Shown here: positions 28,372 through 37,073 of the stretch, one piece after another
How the letters are laid out: each line of letters begins with the position of its first letter
How positions within the stretch are numbered: position 1 is the first letter of the stretch
Source: an uncultured Pseudoflavonifractor sp.
GTDB taxonomy: Bacteria; Bacillota; Clostridia; Oscillospirales; Oscillospiraceae
Direction: 5' to 3'
NCBI GenBank assembly: GCA_947425785.1
Contig: CANEAY010000005.1
Location: 56,739-120,738, forward strand
DNA: 64,000 nucleotides
The notes under the pieces: model-generated
What the model saw: the letters and a program-made list of their open reading frames with translations, nothing else
The model's database searches: none
Told to the model about the DNA's origin: nothing
Translations under genes and position numbers: made by a program

Positions 28372-29408
28372 TATTGTTCGAGCCTCCCTGCGGCGACAGC
28401 TTCAATGAAGCGGAGCGCCAGCGTTTCGATGTGGGTAAAGTCCCGGATAGAAGCCACGCTGGAGGGGGAATGAAGATACCGCACAGCGGCGGAGATGGCT
28501 CCCACCCGTACACCGGCCTTGGTGCGCTGAATGGCCTTGGCGTCGGTGCCGCCGGAGAGGTACTCCTTGGTTTGCCATGGGATGCCATTATCCTCCGCCA
28601 GAGCGCACAAAAGCCTGTAAAGACTGGGATCATATACTGTGGCACCGTCCATATAAGGAATGACCGGGCCCAGTCCAGGACGGCAGACCTGGCGGTGGGC
28701 TTCGGTGGTGGGGCTGTCGGCGGCGGTGGTGCCCTCCAGGATAAGGGCCAGCTCCGGCGTTACGGAAAATGCCGCACCAAAGGCCCCACGGGTGCCTACC
28801 TCCTCCTGGACGGTAAAGGCAAAGGTCACATCTATGGGGAGTTCCTTCTCCATCAGCTCCACCATGACCGCACAGCCGATGCGGTCGTCAATGGCTTTGG
28901 CTTTCAACATCTGGTCACCGTATTCTGTGATATTATCAGAAAAAACGGCAAAATCTCCTGCGAAGGTGAGCTTTTCCGCCTCTTCCCTGTTCTTGGCGCC
29001 GATGTCGATAAAGAGGCTCTCCAGGTCTGGCGTCTTCTTCCGCTCCTCGGCAGTGGTAAGGTGGATGGCCTTTAGGCCAATGATACCGGGAATGCGCTTC
29101 TCCCCTAAAAAGACAGGCTTGCCAATGAGCACCCGGTGGTCAATGCCCCCCAAACAGGCAAATTTCAGGTAGCCCTCATCGGTGATGCGTTTGACGATGA
29201 GCCCCACCTCGTCCATGTGGGCACAGAGCATCAGCTTCCCAGGGGCGGATTTAGCTCCCCGCTTGAAGCAGATGAGGTTGCCCATACCGTCTACCCGGCT
29301 CTCCGCTCCCGCCGCCCGGGCACGGGCCAGCAGATACTCCCGGACGGGCTCCTCGAAGCTGGAGGGGCCGCTGAGGGCGCACAGCTCCTTCAAAGTATCC
29401 AGCAGCAT
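28371..29408 (-). CDS. M42 family metallopeptidase, copy 2
   Basis: A 345-residue M42 enzyme. The ligands are His in CAHMDEVGL, Asp in KAIDDRIGCA, the Glu pair in VQEEVGTRGAFG, Glu in LILEGTTAAD and His in RYLHSPSS. The Glu in place of Asp at the fourth metal position differs from copies 1 and 3 and resembles bacterial glutamyl/TET-type M42 peptidases. Start and stop each share one base with the neighbouring copies (TGATG and TAATG), so the triplet is translationally linked. Confidence 0.88.
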   Translation of the reverse strand: MLLDTLKELCALSGPSSFEEPVREYLLARARAAGAESRVDGMGNLICFKRGAKSAPGKLMLCAHMDEVGLIVKRITDEGYLKFACLGGIDHRVLIGKPVFLGEKRIPGIIGLKAIHLTTAEERKKTPDLESLFIDIGAKNREEAEKLTFAGDFAVFSDNITEYGDQMLKAKAIDDRIGCAVMVELMEKELPIDVTFAFTVQEEVGTRGAFGAAFSVTPELALILEGTTAADSPTTEAHRQVCRPGLGPVIPYMDGATVYDPSLYRLLCALAEDNGIPWQTKEYLSGGTDAKAIQRTKAGVRVGAISAAVRYLHSPSSVASIRDFTHIETLALRFIEAVAAGRLEQ

Positions 29409-30445
29409 CAGACCGCCTCCTTTCCTATGTCACGGACAAAGGCGGCCAGGAGCTGGGCGGTGCGCTCCATATCCTCCAGGGCCACAGCCTCAATGGGACT
29501 GTGCATATATTTCAGAGGCAGGGATACAACAGCTGTGGGGATGCCCTCCCGGCAGATCTGCATATGCCAGCCGTTGGTGCCGGTGTGCCCCTCCATGACC
29601 TCCAGCTGATAGGGGATGTCCCCTTCCTTGGCCTTGTCAATGAGCCGCTGTGTGAGGCTGCGGGTCATGTTGGGCCCCACGCCGATGGCAGGCCCGCCAT
29701 ACAGCTTACAGGGGGCGTCGTCCTCGGAAAGGCCGGGGGTGCGGGCAAAGGTCACATCCACAGCAACGCACCAGTCGGGAGCAACGGCGGTGGCCCCGAT
29801 AGCGGCGCCAATGCCGGAGACCTCCTCCTGTACGCTGCCCATGACATAGAGGTCTACATCCAGGGCGGTATCCTTTAGAAGCTCCACAGTCCGAAGCAGG
29901 ATGGTAAAGCAGGAGCGGTCATCCAGGGACTTGCCGCAGACTTGACCGCCGGCCAGGGCCGTACAGCTCTCCCGGTAGACCATAGGGGTACCGATGGGAA
30001 TGAGCGCTTCTGCCTGGGCCTGGGTAAGCCCCACATCCACCCGCAGATCCTCGATGGACACGGCCTTGTCCTGGTCTGCGGCGGTGAGCACATGGGGCGG
30101 CAGACAGGCCACCACGCCGAAGAGGGGCTCCGGCTTCGTGAGGATGGTCAATTCCCGGGCGGGAAGCATCCGTTGATCCACACCGCCAATGGAGGCAAAG
30201 CGGAGAAAACCGTCCTCGATCCCTGTGACGATGAGGCCAATTTCGTCCAGGTGGGCGTCCAGCAGCAACCGCTTGGCATTGGGCTTGCCGCATCGGCGAA
30301 GACCGATGACGCTGCCCATGCGGTCGATGGTGACCTCGTCCACCCAGGGTATCAACAGTTCTTTGGCCGTCTCCGCCACTGCGCCTTCAAATCCGGAAGG
30401 GCCCGCACAGGAACACAGGCGGCTCAACGTATCGTAAAGATCCAT
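29408..30445 (-). CDS. M42 family metallopeptidase, copy 3
   Basis: A 345-residue M42 enzyme, first of the triplet in transcription order. The ligands are His in LDAHLDEIGLI, Asp in GKSLDDRSCF, the Glu pair in VQEEVSGIGAA, Asp in VAVDVTFART and His in KYMHSPIEAV. It differs from the other two at many positions, so the triplet is diverged rather than a recent duplication. AAAGGATG precedes the start, 14 bases after murD. Confidence 0.88.
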   Translation of the reverse strand: MDLYDTLSRLCSCAGPSGFEGAVAETAKELLIPWVDEVTIDRMGSVIGLRRCGKPNAKRLLLDAHLDEIGLIVTGIEDGFLRFASIGGVDQRMLPARELTILTKPEPLFGVVACLPPHVLTAADQDKAVSIEDLRVDVGLTQAQAEALIPIGTPMVYRESCTALAGGQVCGKSLDDRSCFTILLRTVELLKDTALDVDLYVMGSVQEEVSGIGAAIGATAVAPDWCVAVDVTFARTPGLSEDDAPCKLYGGPAIGVGPNMTRSLTQRLIDKAKEGDIPYQLEVMEGHTGTNGWHMQICREGIPTAVVSLPLKYMHSPIEAVALEDMERTAQLLAAFVRDIGKEAV

Positions 30446-30459
30446 TCTGTCACATCCTT

Positions 30460-31851
30460 TTAGCTGTCCAGGGCTTGAACCAGCTGTTTGAAGGTGTTGC
30501 CCCGCTCCATAAAGTTCTTGAATTTGTCGAAGGAGGCGCAGGCCGGGGAGAGCAACACCACATCGCCGTTTTGGGCGGCGGCGTGGGCGGCCGCCACCGC
30601 CTGGGCCAGGGTATCATACTCCTCAATGGCAGGGAGACCGGGGGCATAGTCGGGGGCCGCCTCAACTGCGGCACGAATTTTCGCGGCGGTATCACCTGTC
30701 AGGATAAGTCGCTTTACATGTTCCGTGATAGCAGGGCCCAGCACATCAAACGGGATGTGCTTGTCATAGCCTCCGGCAATAAGAATGACCTTTTCCGGGA
30801 AGCACTTCAGCCCCGCCATCGTGCGGGTGGGGCTGGAGGCGATAGAGTCATTGTAGTAGCGCACACCGTTCAGCGTCCTCACCAGTTCGATGCGGTGCTC
30901 TACCCCGCTGAACTTGGCGGCAAAGTTTCGGATGATCTCATCAGGTACCAGGCCGTTCACCGCGGCGATAGCGGCCATATAATTCTCCACATTGTGATCT
31001 CCCGGAAGGAGGATATCCTTTTTGGGCAGGATGGGCCGCTCCCCTTTTTCGTCCCGGAACCAGATGGTGTCGCCCCGGAGGAATGCAGCATTGCCCTGGG
31101 GCTCTGTCCTGCGGCTGAAGAGCATAAGGCCGCCTTGCTCTTTGCCGATAAAAGAACGGGTGATGTCATTATCGGTATTGAGAATGACCAGATCCTCCTT
31201 GCCCTGGTGCGTAAAGATGTTCTCCTTGGCAGAGACATATTCCTCCATGGACTTGTGTACATCCAAATGGTTGGGAGCCAGGTTGGTGACCACGGTGATA
31301 TGAGGGCTCACGTCCATGGTCATGAGCTGGAAGGAGCTGAGTTCTACCACGGCAAAGTCAGTGGGAGCCATCAAGCCCACCTCGGGCAAAAGAGGCTTGC
31401 CGATATTGCCCCCCAGGTGGACGGTGTGGCCCGCCGCCTTCAAAAGCTCGGCGATGATGGTCGTGGTGGTGGTCTTTCCGTCACTGCCGGTAACACCGAT
31501 AATGGGACAGGGACAGACCTGGAAGAAGACCTCCATCTCGGAGGTCAGCACACTTCCCCGCTCCACTGCCGCCAGGAGCTGGGGCAGGTCAGGCCGCATA
31601 CCGGGAGTGCGGAAGATCACGTCATGGCCCTCCAGAGCGTCCAAATAGCCCTTTCCCAGGCAGAGATGGGCCCCCTGGGCGGCCAGAGCCTCCAACTGAC
31701 TGTCAGCCGTCTCCCGCTTGTCGCAGGCAGTGACAGAGATCCCTGCATCCAAAAGCAACTTGACCAGGGGGACATTGGAGACTCCCAGGCCTAATACGGC
31801 GACTCTTTTTCCTTTGAGAGAATTGAGATAGTCTCGAATGGTGAGGCTCAT
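30460..31851 (-). CDS. murD: UDP-N-acetylmuramoylalanine-D-glutamate ligase
   Basis: A 463-residue Mur ligase that adds D-glutamate to UDP-MurNAc-L-Ala. It has an N-terminal nucleotide-binding fold (VAVLGLGVSNVPLVKLL), the ATP loop GVTGSDGKTTTT (119-130), the central ELSSFQL and NLAPNHLDVH, and a C-terminal ligase domain with HRIELV and NDSIASSPTRT. GAGGAGG precedes the chosen ATG, 32 codons inside the longest frame. It is not in a dcw cluster; it leads a run with M42 peptidases and ligA. Confidence 0.93.
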   Translation of the reverse strand: MSLTIRDYLNSLKGKRVAVLGLGVSNVPLVKLLLDAGISVTACDKRETADSQLEALAAQGAHLCLGKGYLDALEGHDVIFRTPGMRPDLPQLLAAVERGSVLTSEMEVFFQVCPCPIIGVTGSDGKTTTTTIIAELLKAAGHTVHLGGNIGKPLLPEVGLMAPTDFAVVELSSFQLMTMDVSPHITVVTNLAPNHLDVHKSMEEYVSAKENIFTHQGKEDLVILNTDNDITRSFIGKEQGGLMLFSRRTEPQGNAAFLRGDTIWFRDEKGERPILPKKDILLPGDHNVENYMAAIAAVNGLVPDEIIRNFAAKFSGVEHRIELVRTLNGVRYYNDSIASSPTRTMAGLKCFPEKVILIAGGYDKHIPFDVLGPAITEHVKRLILTGDTAAKIRAAVEAAPDYAPGLPAIEEYDTLAQAVAAAHAAAQNGDVVLLSPACASFDKFKNFMERGNTFKQLVQALDS

Positions 31852-31949
31852 AGGCAGTTCCTCCTCACGGGAAAGATTGGTAAATCTATTATAGGCGGCA
31901 GATAGAGATATTATAGTATGTTTTGCGCTGGATTTCAATGAAAACAAGT

Positions 31950-31978
31950 TTGACTTTCGGGATAGAATCGGCTAAAAT
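31950..31978 (+). promoter_or_regulatory. Sigma-A promoter of rnpB
   Basis: TTGACT and TAAAAT separated by 17 bases, ending seven bases before the RNA. Confidence 0.75.
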
Positions 31979-31984
31979 GGGTGA

Positions 31985-32334
31985 GCAAGCAAGCTGGACA
32001 GCCGCGCGGCTGGGGCGAAAGGCCCAGCTGTGAGGAAAGTCCGGGCTCCACAGGGCAAGGATAACGGGTAACACCCGCCGGGGGCGACCCCAGGAAAAGT
32101 GCAACAGAAATAGACTACCCGCCTGAAAGGGCGGGAAAAGGTGGAAAGGTGAGGTAAGAGCTCACCCGATGGCGTGGAAGCGTCCATCGCTGTAAACTCT
32201 ATCCGGAGCAACGCCGTGGGAACACGCAAAGCCGGCCCGGCTGTGTTCAGGAGGCGGCTGGAGCGCGTCGGCAACGGCGCGTCGAGATAGATGGCTGTCT
32301 TAAATGACAGAACCCGGCTTACAGGCTTACTTGC
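31985..32334 (+). ncRNA. rnpB: RNase P RNA, bacterial class A
   Basis: About 350 bases with the conserved P RNA core: GAGGAAAGTCCGGGCTCC, GGATAACGGGTAACACCC, GTGCAACAGAAATAGAC, then GGTAAGAGCTCACC, and the 3' AGAACCCGGCTTACAG. The ends pair as helix P1 (GCAAGCAAGC with GCTTACTTGC). The connected helices and the size favour type A over the Bacillus type B fold. It is the catalytic RNA that matures tRNA 5' ends. It has its own promoter and terminator. Confidence 0.95.
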
Positions 32335-32342
32335 ATAATATG

Positions 32343-32380
32343 GAAGGGCGCCGCTTACTCAGCGGCGCCCTTCCTTCTTT
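32343..32380 (+). terminator. Terminator of rnpB
   Basis: GAAGGGCGCCGCT pairs perfectly with AGCGGCGCCCTTC around five bases, followed by CTTCTTT. Confidence 0.9.
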
Positions 32381-32436
32381 GTATGTCGCAATCGGAGATA
32401 TCACGTATGTCACAACAGATTCGTGGTATGTCACAA
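32381..32436. repeat. Three direct copies of GTATGTC(A/G)CAA
   Basis: Copies start at 32381, 32405 and 32426 (24- and 21-base spacing); the first has G for A. A nine-base inverted repeat CAACAGATT/AATCTGTTG lies over the last two. There is no gene here. The pattern resembles sub-terminal repeats of an insertion sequence end or clustered regulator sites; no transposase is nearby. Confidence 0.6.
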
Positions 32437-32498
32437 CTCGGTTCTGAAATCTGTTGTTTTCTTGAAAATTAGCTTATTTTCCAAATGGAAAAGTTAAA

Positions 32499-33227
32499 TT
32501 ATTCCTGCTCCCAGTTGTGCCAGACATTTTGCACGTCGTCGTTGGCCTCCAGAAGCTCCACCAGCTTCTCCATGTTCTTGATGTCCTCCTCGGACTCCAG
32601 CTTCACATAGTTCTGGGGAACCATCTCCACGGCGGCGCTGAGGAAGGCATAGCCTTTGGCCTCCAGCTTCTCCAGTACAGAGCCGAAATCCTCGGGCGTG
32701 GTGGTGATCTCGAAGACCTCCTCCTCCGCGCTCATGTCCTCGGCACCGCAGTCCAGGGCGTCCATCATCATAGTGTCCTCATCCAGGTCTTCCTTCTCGA
32801 TGACGATAACACCTTTCTGGTCAAAGGACCAGGACACACAGCCGGTGGCGCCCAGGCCCTTGCCGTACTTGTCCAGCAGGTGACGAACTTCGGGAGCGGT
32901 GCGCTGACGGTTGTCGGTGAGGGCATCTACGATAATGGCCACACCGGAGGGGCCGTATCCCTCGTAGGTGACGCTCTCGTAGCTGTCAGTGCTGCCGGAG
33001 CCCAGAGCCCGGTCAATGGTGCGCTTGATATTGTCGTTGGGCATATTGGCGGCCCGGGCCTTAGCGATGACGGTGGCCAGGCGGGAGTTATTGGCGGGAT
33101 CGCCGCTTCCCCCCTGCTTGACCGCCACGATCATCTCCTTGGCGATCTTGGTAAAGGCAGCAGAACGCTTGGCGTCTGCGGCCCCCTTGGTTTTTTGGAT
33201 GTTATGCCATTTGGAATGTCCCGACAT
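32499..33227 (-). CDS. YebC/PmpR family protein
   Basis: A 242-residue YebC/PmpR protein, starting SGHSKWHNIQKTKGAADAKR and containing ARAANMPNDNIKR and YEGYGPSGVAIIV, the family signatures. Members were called transcription regulators; recent work on Bacillus and others ties some to translation of proline-rich stretches, so the role is uncertain. The start was moved 22 codons inward to the conserved MSGHSKW. It appears monocistronic. Confidence 0.92.
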   Translation of the reverse strand: MSGHSKWHNIQKTKGAADAKRSAAFTKIAKEMIVAVKQGGSGDPANNSRLATVIAKARAANMPNDNIKRTIDRALGSGSTDSYESVTYEGYGPSGVAIIVDALTDNRQRTAPEVRHLLDKYGKGLGATGCVSWSFDQKGVIVIEKEDLDEDTMMMDALDCGAEDMSAEEEVFEITTTPEDFGSVLEKLEAKGYAFLSAAVEMVPQNYVKLESEEDIKNMEKLVELLEANDDVQNVWHNWEQE

Positions 33228-33296
33228 AAAAGTATCTATCCCTTCATGAAAAAATTGCTTATATAGTTTAGCACAAATTATTTTTATTTGCAACGG

Positions 33297-34091
33297 TTAC
33301 AGACAAGAAAATACCTCTTTATGATGCTGAGAGCGGAGGATCCGCAGCTCTGGGAAGCCTTTTTCCAGCCAATCGGCCAACACCGGGCAGACAACATCCT
33401 CGGTGGAAAAATGCCCCGCATCAATAAGGTTGATACCCATAGCCCTGGCATCCAGAAATGCGTTATATTTCACATCAGCGGTGACGAAGGTATCACAGCC
33501 CAGCGCCGCCGCGTCCTCCAGCATATCGCCGCAGGCGCCGCCGCCCACCGCCACTTTGCGGACAGGCTTCCCGGCGTCCTCCAAACGCAGTCCCTGCGCG
33601 TTGAGAGCATCCCGGACAAAGACGGCAAATTCTCCGGCGCTCTTATACCCTTGAACCTCCCCTGCCCGGCCAATGCCATAGGGGCGGCCCAAGGCGTCGA
33701 TGCCGTCCTGGTGGAGCTGCTGCACATTGGAAAGTCCAAGTCTTTGAGCCAGAGCGTCATTGACGCCCCCCGCCACCGCGTCCAGGTTCGTGTGGGCACA
33801 GATAGCGGCGATATGGTATTCTGCCAAGGTCAGCAGGCAGCGGCCTGTGGGGTCGCCGTCAGTGATGCTCCTGGCCGGATGGAAAATGATAGGATGGTGG
33901 GAGACGATGAGCTGACAATTGGCTTCCCAGGCCTCCTGGATGACCTGGTCGGTAATGTCCAGAGCCACCATGATCCCGTCTACATCGCTGTTCCCGTGGC
34001 CCACCAGGAACCCGGCATTGTCAAAGGACATCTGAAGGGAAAAAGGCGCCAGAGAGTCCAAATATGCGTATATTTCCTTTACTTTTGCCAT
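33297..34091 (-). CDS. Nif3-like dinuclear metal centre hexameric protein
   Basis: A 264-residue Nif3/YqfO-family protein. Metal ligands are visible in SHHPIIFHP, AHTNLDAVAGG and the late DAGHFSTE. Family members are hexameric rings with a di-metal site; the substrate is unknown, though GTP cyclohydrolase-like naming is common. The protein lacks the PII-like insert found in longer members. The start follows AAAGGAG and lies inside the 3' end of trmK (13-base overlap), the same pairing seen in many Firmicutes. Confidence 0.88.
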   Translation of the reverse strand: MAKVKEIYAYLDSLAPFSLQMSFDNAGFLVGHGNSDVDGIMVALDITDQVIQEAWEANCQLIVSHHPIIFHPARSITDGDPTGRCLLTLAEYHIAAICAHTNLDAVAGGVNDALAQRLGLSNVQQLHQDGIDALGRPYGIGRAGEVQGYKSAGEFAVFVRDALNAQGLRLEDAGKPVRKVAVGGGACGDMLEDAAALGCDTFVTADVKYNAFLDARAMGINLIDAGHFSTEDVVCPVLADWLEKGFPELRILRSQHHKEVFSCL

Positions 34092-34795
34092 GCTTCCCAC
34101 TCCTTTTTCATCTGAGCCACCTCCCAGGCGGCCAGCTCGTACCACTTCCGCTTTTCTACATCCTCCGGGCGCTGGGAACGCTCCAGCCCGGTGACCGCCC
34201 GGCGGAGCTTTTGAAGCTCCTGCTCCAGATAGCGGCCGCGCAGGGGACTTTCCATGTCCCGGCTCTGCCGGCCCACCCAGATCTCCCCTTCGGTGAGAGG
34301 CTTCATCTCCCCGGGTTCGGCCAGGAGCACGACATAGAGGGTGTCCCCTTCCGGCACCAGCACCTCCCGGAGAATGGCGAGGCCGCTGGTGGATAGATAG
34401 CGGCGCAGGCCGTCCATGCCGCTCATGGGCTGCATGATGTAGCGGTGGCCTCCCTGCCCTGTCCAGCGGCAGGCACGGAGGATCTCGGCAATGGTCTCAC
34501 CGCCCATACCGGCAATGGTCACCACTTCGGCCTCTTGAGGCGGGATGTCGGCAAGTCCGTCACACAGGCGGAAGGTCAGCTTGTCAGAGACCTCCCAGCG
34601 CTCCGCCAGGGCCTTGGCACGGTTCAAGGGGGCGGGACGCAGGTCGGAGCATACCGCGTGGCTGATGCGGCTATGCTGTACCAGCCATACAGGCAGACGA
34701 CCATGGTCAGTGCCAACATCGGCCAGGCAGACGCCGGCAGGCACCAGGTCTGCGACGGCCTGGAGCCGCGGAGAGAGAGAAAATGGACGCTTCAC
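34079..34795 (-). CDS. trmK: tRNA (adenine22-N1)-methyltransferase, TrmK family
   Basis: A 238-residue class I SAM methyltransferase with motif I in LADVGTDHGRLP, then CSDLRPAPLNRA and TIAGMGGETI, the TrmK pattern. It makes m1A22 in tRNA. The C-terminal helical tail (LEQELQKLRRAVTGLE) is also typical. The start is most likely the second of two GTG codons (34795), seven bases from GGGAGG; the first GTG and an upstream TTG are less well spaced. Overlap with nif3 suggests an operon. Confidence 0.86.
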   Translation of the reverse strand: MKRPFSLSPRLQAVADLVPAGVCLADVGTDHGRLPVWLVQHSRISHAVCSDLRPAPLNRAKALAERWEVSDKLTFRLCDGLADIPPQEAEVVTIAGMGGETIAEILRACRWTGQGGHRYIMQPMSGMDGLRRYLSTSGLAILREVLVPEGDTLYVVLLAEPGEMKPLTEGEIWVGRQSRDMESPLRGRYLEQELQKLRRAVTGLERSQRPEDVEKRKWYELAAWEVAQMKKEWEAWQK

Positions 34796-34826
34796 CACAG
34801 CGCCTCCCTTCAAAGGCAGAAAAAAG

Positions 34827-34858
34827 GAGCGGCAGCGCCGCTCCCCTTTTGGATCCGG
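34827..34858 (-). terminator. Terminator after the DUF1858 gene
   Basis: GGAGCGGC pairs with GCCGCTCC, flanked by AAAAGG and CTTTTTTC on the minus strand. Confidence 0.75.
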
Positions 34859-34861
34859 AAC

Positions 34862-35068
34862 TTACTGGGCGGCGGGGATCAGCTTATTGATCTCTGCCAG
34901 CAGGGCATCCACGTCCACGCCGTGAACCATGCAGGCCTGCTCCACGGTCTCGCCGCGGGAAGAGGGGCAGCCCAGGCAGTGCATGCCGATGGCCATGAAT
35001 ACAGGGGCGACCTGGGGAGCGATGTCCAGAATATCGCCGATAATGGTATCTTTAGTGATCTGAGCCAT
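34862..35068 (-). CDS. DUF1858 domain protein (hybrid-cluster-associated redox disulfide domain)
   Basis: A 68-residue stand-alone DUF1858 domain: [18 protein letters not shown], then [17 protein letters not shown] with a CxxC pair, and [14 protein letters not shown] at the end. The CxxC may be redox active, and such domains are often linked to hybrid-cluster proteins or nitric oxide and sulfur chemistry. No partner gene is adjacent here. TTGGAGG precedes the start. It is a single-gene unit ended by a terminator. Confidence 0.88.
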   Translation of the reverse strand: MAQITKDTIIGDILDIAPQVAPVFMAIGMHCLGCPSSRGETVEQACMVHGVDVDALLAEINKLIPAAQ

Positions 35069-35166
35069 GATATGTTACCTCCAAAATGGTAAAGTCGTTG
35101 TTACGCTTATATAGTATACCTCGTTTATAGACTTTTTTCAACAGGAAAATGAACTTTTTTATGGAT

Positions 35167-35206
35167 ATGAAAAAGGACGGCTTTCCCATCGGAAAACCGT
35201 CCTTTT
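35167..35206 (-). terminator. Terminator overlapping the xerD stop
   Basis: AAAGGACGG pairs with CCGTCCTTT, with an inner TTTTCC/GGAAAG stem, followed by a T run on the minus strand. Confidence 0.8.
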
Positions 35207-36083
35207 ATGTTCTGGGATGTGCTTTGTTGTATACGTCCTTCAGCTTGGGGTTGATGACCCGTGTGTAGACCTGGGTAGAAGAGATATCGGCGTGGCCCAG
35301 CATCTCCTGAATGGAGTGGAGGTCGGCGCCATTTTCCAGCAGATGGGCGGCAAAGGAGTGCCGCAGTGTATGGGGGGTGATCTCCTTCTGGATGCCCGCC
35401 AGATCCTGATAGTGCTTGATGATCTTCCAGAATCCCTGCCGGGACATCCGGGAGCCGTTCATATTCACAAAGAGGGCGTGTTCGTCAGGCTGCTCCAAAA
35501 GCTGCGGACGAACATGGTCTATGTAGTCGGCCAACGCTCTGACAGCGGTGGAATACAGCGGGATGACCCGCTCCTTCTTTCGGTTAGCACAGCGCAGGAA
35601 CCCGGCGCTCAAATTCAAATGCTCCAGATTCAGGTTGATCAGTTCACTGACCCGGATGCCGGTGGCATAGAGAAGCTCTAACATGGCCTTGTCACGGCAG
35701 CCCTTGGCGTCTCTGGGATCGGGCTGTTCCAAGAAAAGCTCCACTTCTTTGCTGGTGAGGATCTGGGGCAGTTTGCGCTCCACCTTTTCCAGGGAAAGGC
35801 CACGGGCCGGGTTGGAAGAGACGATGCCCTCCCGCTGAAGATAGGTATAGAAAGACTTGAGAGAAGCGAGAGACCGGGTAACTGTGGCATTGGACTTGCC
35901 CAAGCTCAACAGATACTTGGTGTAGCGATCCACGTCAGTCTGGGCGGCGTGCTCCGGGGAAATATCCTCGCTGGTGAGCCAATGGAAATATTGACTGATG
36001 TCTCGGACATAGGAACTGACGGTATTTTCGGAAGAGCCCTTTTCATCCGTCAAAAAGTGCTGGTAGGCGACCAACAGATCCAT
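35205..36083 (-). CDS. xerD: Site-specific tyrosine recombinase XerD
   Basis: A 292-residue Xer recombinase with full catalytic residues: Arg in TGIRVSELINL, Lys in NRKKERVIPL, HTLRHSFAAHLLENGAD, LGHADISSTQVYTRV with the nucleophile Tyr. The C-terminus LKDVYNKAHPRT is typical of XerD. It resolves chromosome dimers at dif. In Firmicutes xerD often follows spoIIM or fur; here spoIIM is 31 bases upstream, which supports this copy as the core XerD. Confidence 0.9.
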   Translation of the reverse strand: MDLLVAYQHFLTDEKGSSENTVSSYVRDISQYFHWLTSEDISPEHAAQTDVDRYTKYLLSLGKSNATVTRSLASLKSFYTYLQREGIVSSNPARGLSLEKVERKLPQILTSKEVELFLEQPDPRDAKGCRDKAMLELLYATGIRVSELINLNLEHLNLSAGFLRCANRKKERVIPLYSTAVRALADYIDHVRPQLLEQPDEHALFVNMNGSRMSRQGFWKIIKHYQDLAGIQKEITPHTLRHSFAAHLLENGADLHSIQEMLGHADISSTQVYTRVINPKLKDVYNKAHPRT

Positions 36084-36114
36084 TCTCTCACCTCTTCTCT
36101 TGCCAAAGTACCCT

Positions 36115-36744
36115 CTATCGGAGCAAGGTGTTGGCGGCCCCTGCCGCTAAAACAGGAACCAAGTACCGCTCCAAAAGAAAGCCAAAACACACTATAGCGG
36201 CACAAAGGCCGCAACGCAGAAAATATTCGCGGTGATACGGAAGCTCACGCCGTCCCTGACCCGGCGCCCGAAGGGCCAGCTGCCAAGAGGCGTGCAGCCC
36301 CTGGGCAGACAAGAGGAAAAGGGCGGGAACAGTGAGCAGCCCCGGAATACCCAACAACAGGAAGGCCATCGTCAGGCCTCTGCGCCCATACGCATGGACA
36401 AAGGACGCCACGGAAAAAGCCAGAAAGAAACCGCGGGCGGAGACCAGTGCCGGGATGCCGACGAGTCCTAAGGCGGTGAAACCCAGGAGCGCAGCGCCCA
36501 GCGGCCAGCGCAACGTGCGCCACAGCACTTCCGCACCGACAGGCATAGCCATAGCTCCGTCCTGGGCAGAGGCAAGGAAGCTCACCAGGTAACCCTGCAG
36601 GGCTTCGGCACCGTCCCCCGCCACGCCCAGAGCCAGCAGACACCCTGCCAAACCTCCGAGCGAAAAAAAGACCGCCGTAGCGACAAGGGCCGGTGTGCCC
36701 TCTGTCGTCGGCGACCACCAGAATCCAGCAACTGCTCTCCCCAT
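36115..36744 (-). CDS. spoIIM: Stage II sporulation protein M-like membrane protein
   Basis: A 209-residue integral membrane protein with about five hydrophobic segments, a glycine-rich GLVGIPALVSARGFFLAFS and HAYGRRGLTMAFLLLGIPGL in the pattern of SpoIIM/YqfD-neighbour proteins. SpoIIM is part of the DMP complex with SpoIID and SpoIIP that drives engulfment. The start at 36744 follows GGAGGTGAG; the ATG five codons upstream lies within that ribosome site. A sigma-E-like promoter precedes it. SpoIID is encoded separately at 40442; I see no spoIIP here. Confidence 0.8.
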   Translation of the reverse strand: MGRAVAGFWWSPTTEGTPALVATAVFFSLGGLAGCLLALGVAGDGAEALQGYLVSFLASAQDGAMAMPVGAEVLWRTLRWPLGAALLGFTALGLVGIPALVSARGFFLAFSVASFVHAYGRRGLTMAFLLLGIPGLLTVPALFLLSAQGLHASWQLALRAPGQGRRELPYHREYFLRCGLCAAIVCFGFLLERYLVPVLAAGAANTLLR

Positions 36745-36765
36745 GGTGCTCACCTCCATAGAAAC

Positions 36766-36794
36766 ACTCTATGCGGATGGGGACAAGACCATAC
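36766..36794 (-). promoter_or_regulatory. Possible sigma-E promoter of spoIIM
   Basis: On the minus strand GTATGGT, 14 bases, then CATAGAGT, 21 bases before the start codon. The -10 fits CATAnAnT; the -35 is weaker. Confidence 0.45.
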
Positions 36795-36955
36795 CTCTGG
36801 CGGAAACCCTATTGGACAACGTATCCCTATTTTAATCTACTTTTTTCAACAAAGCAAGCCCCTTTTGAAAAAAATTCATTATGAGTCAGAATTATGTAAA
36901 ATGAATTATGTCTACTTTCGTTCAAATAAGGAAACCGCTCAAAAGCGGACAAATT

Positions 36956-37003
36956 CTAAAAACGGCCCCCAGCACAAGATAGGGCGTCTGGAGGCCGTTT
37001 TCC
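36956..37003 (-). terminator. Terminator after the TIGR04086 gene
   Basis: AAAACGGCCTCCAG pairs with CTGGGGGCCGTTTT (one G-U) on the minus strand, then T residues. The rest of the 36745-37073 interval holds the spoIIM promoter region and an AT-rich stretch in which I see nothing else. Confidence 0.75.
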
Positions 37004-37073
37004 GTACAATATTTACTTTCCTTCTTTTATGTCACCGTTGACAAATGGTCACCTGTCACCCTCGAAAAAAGTG

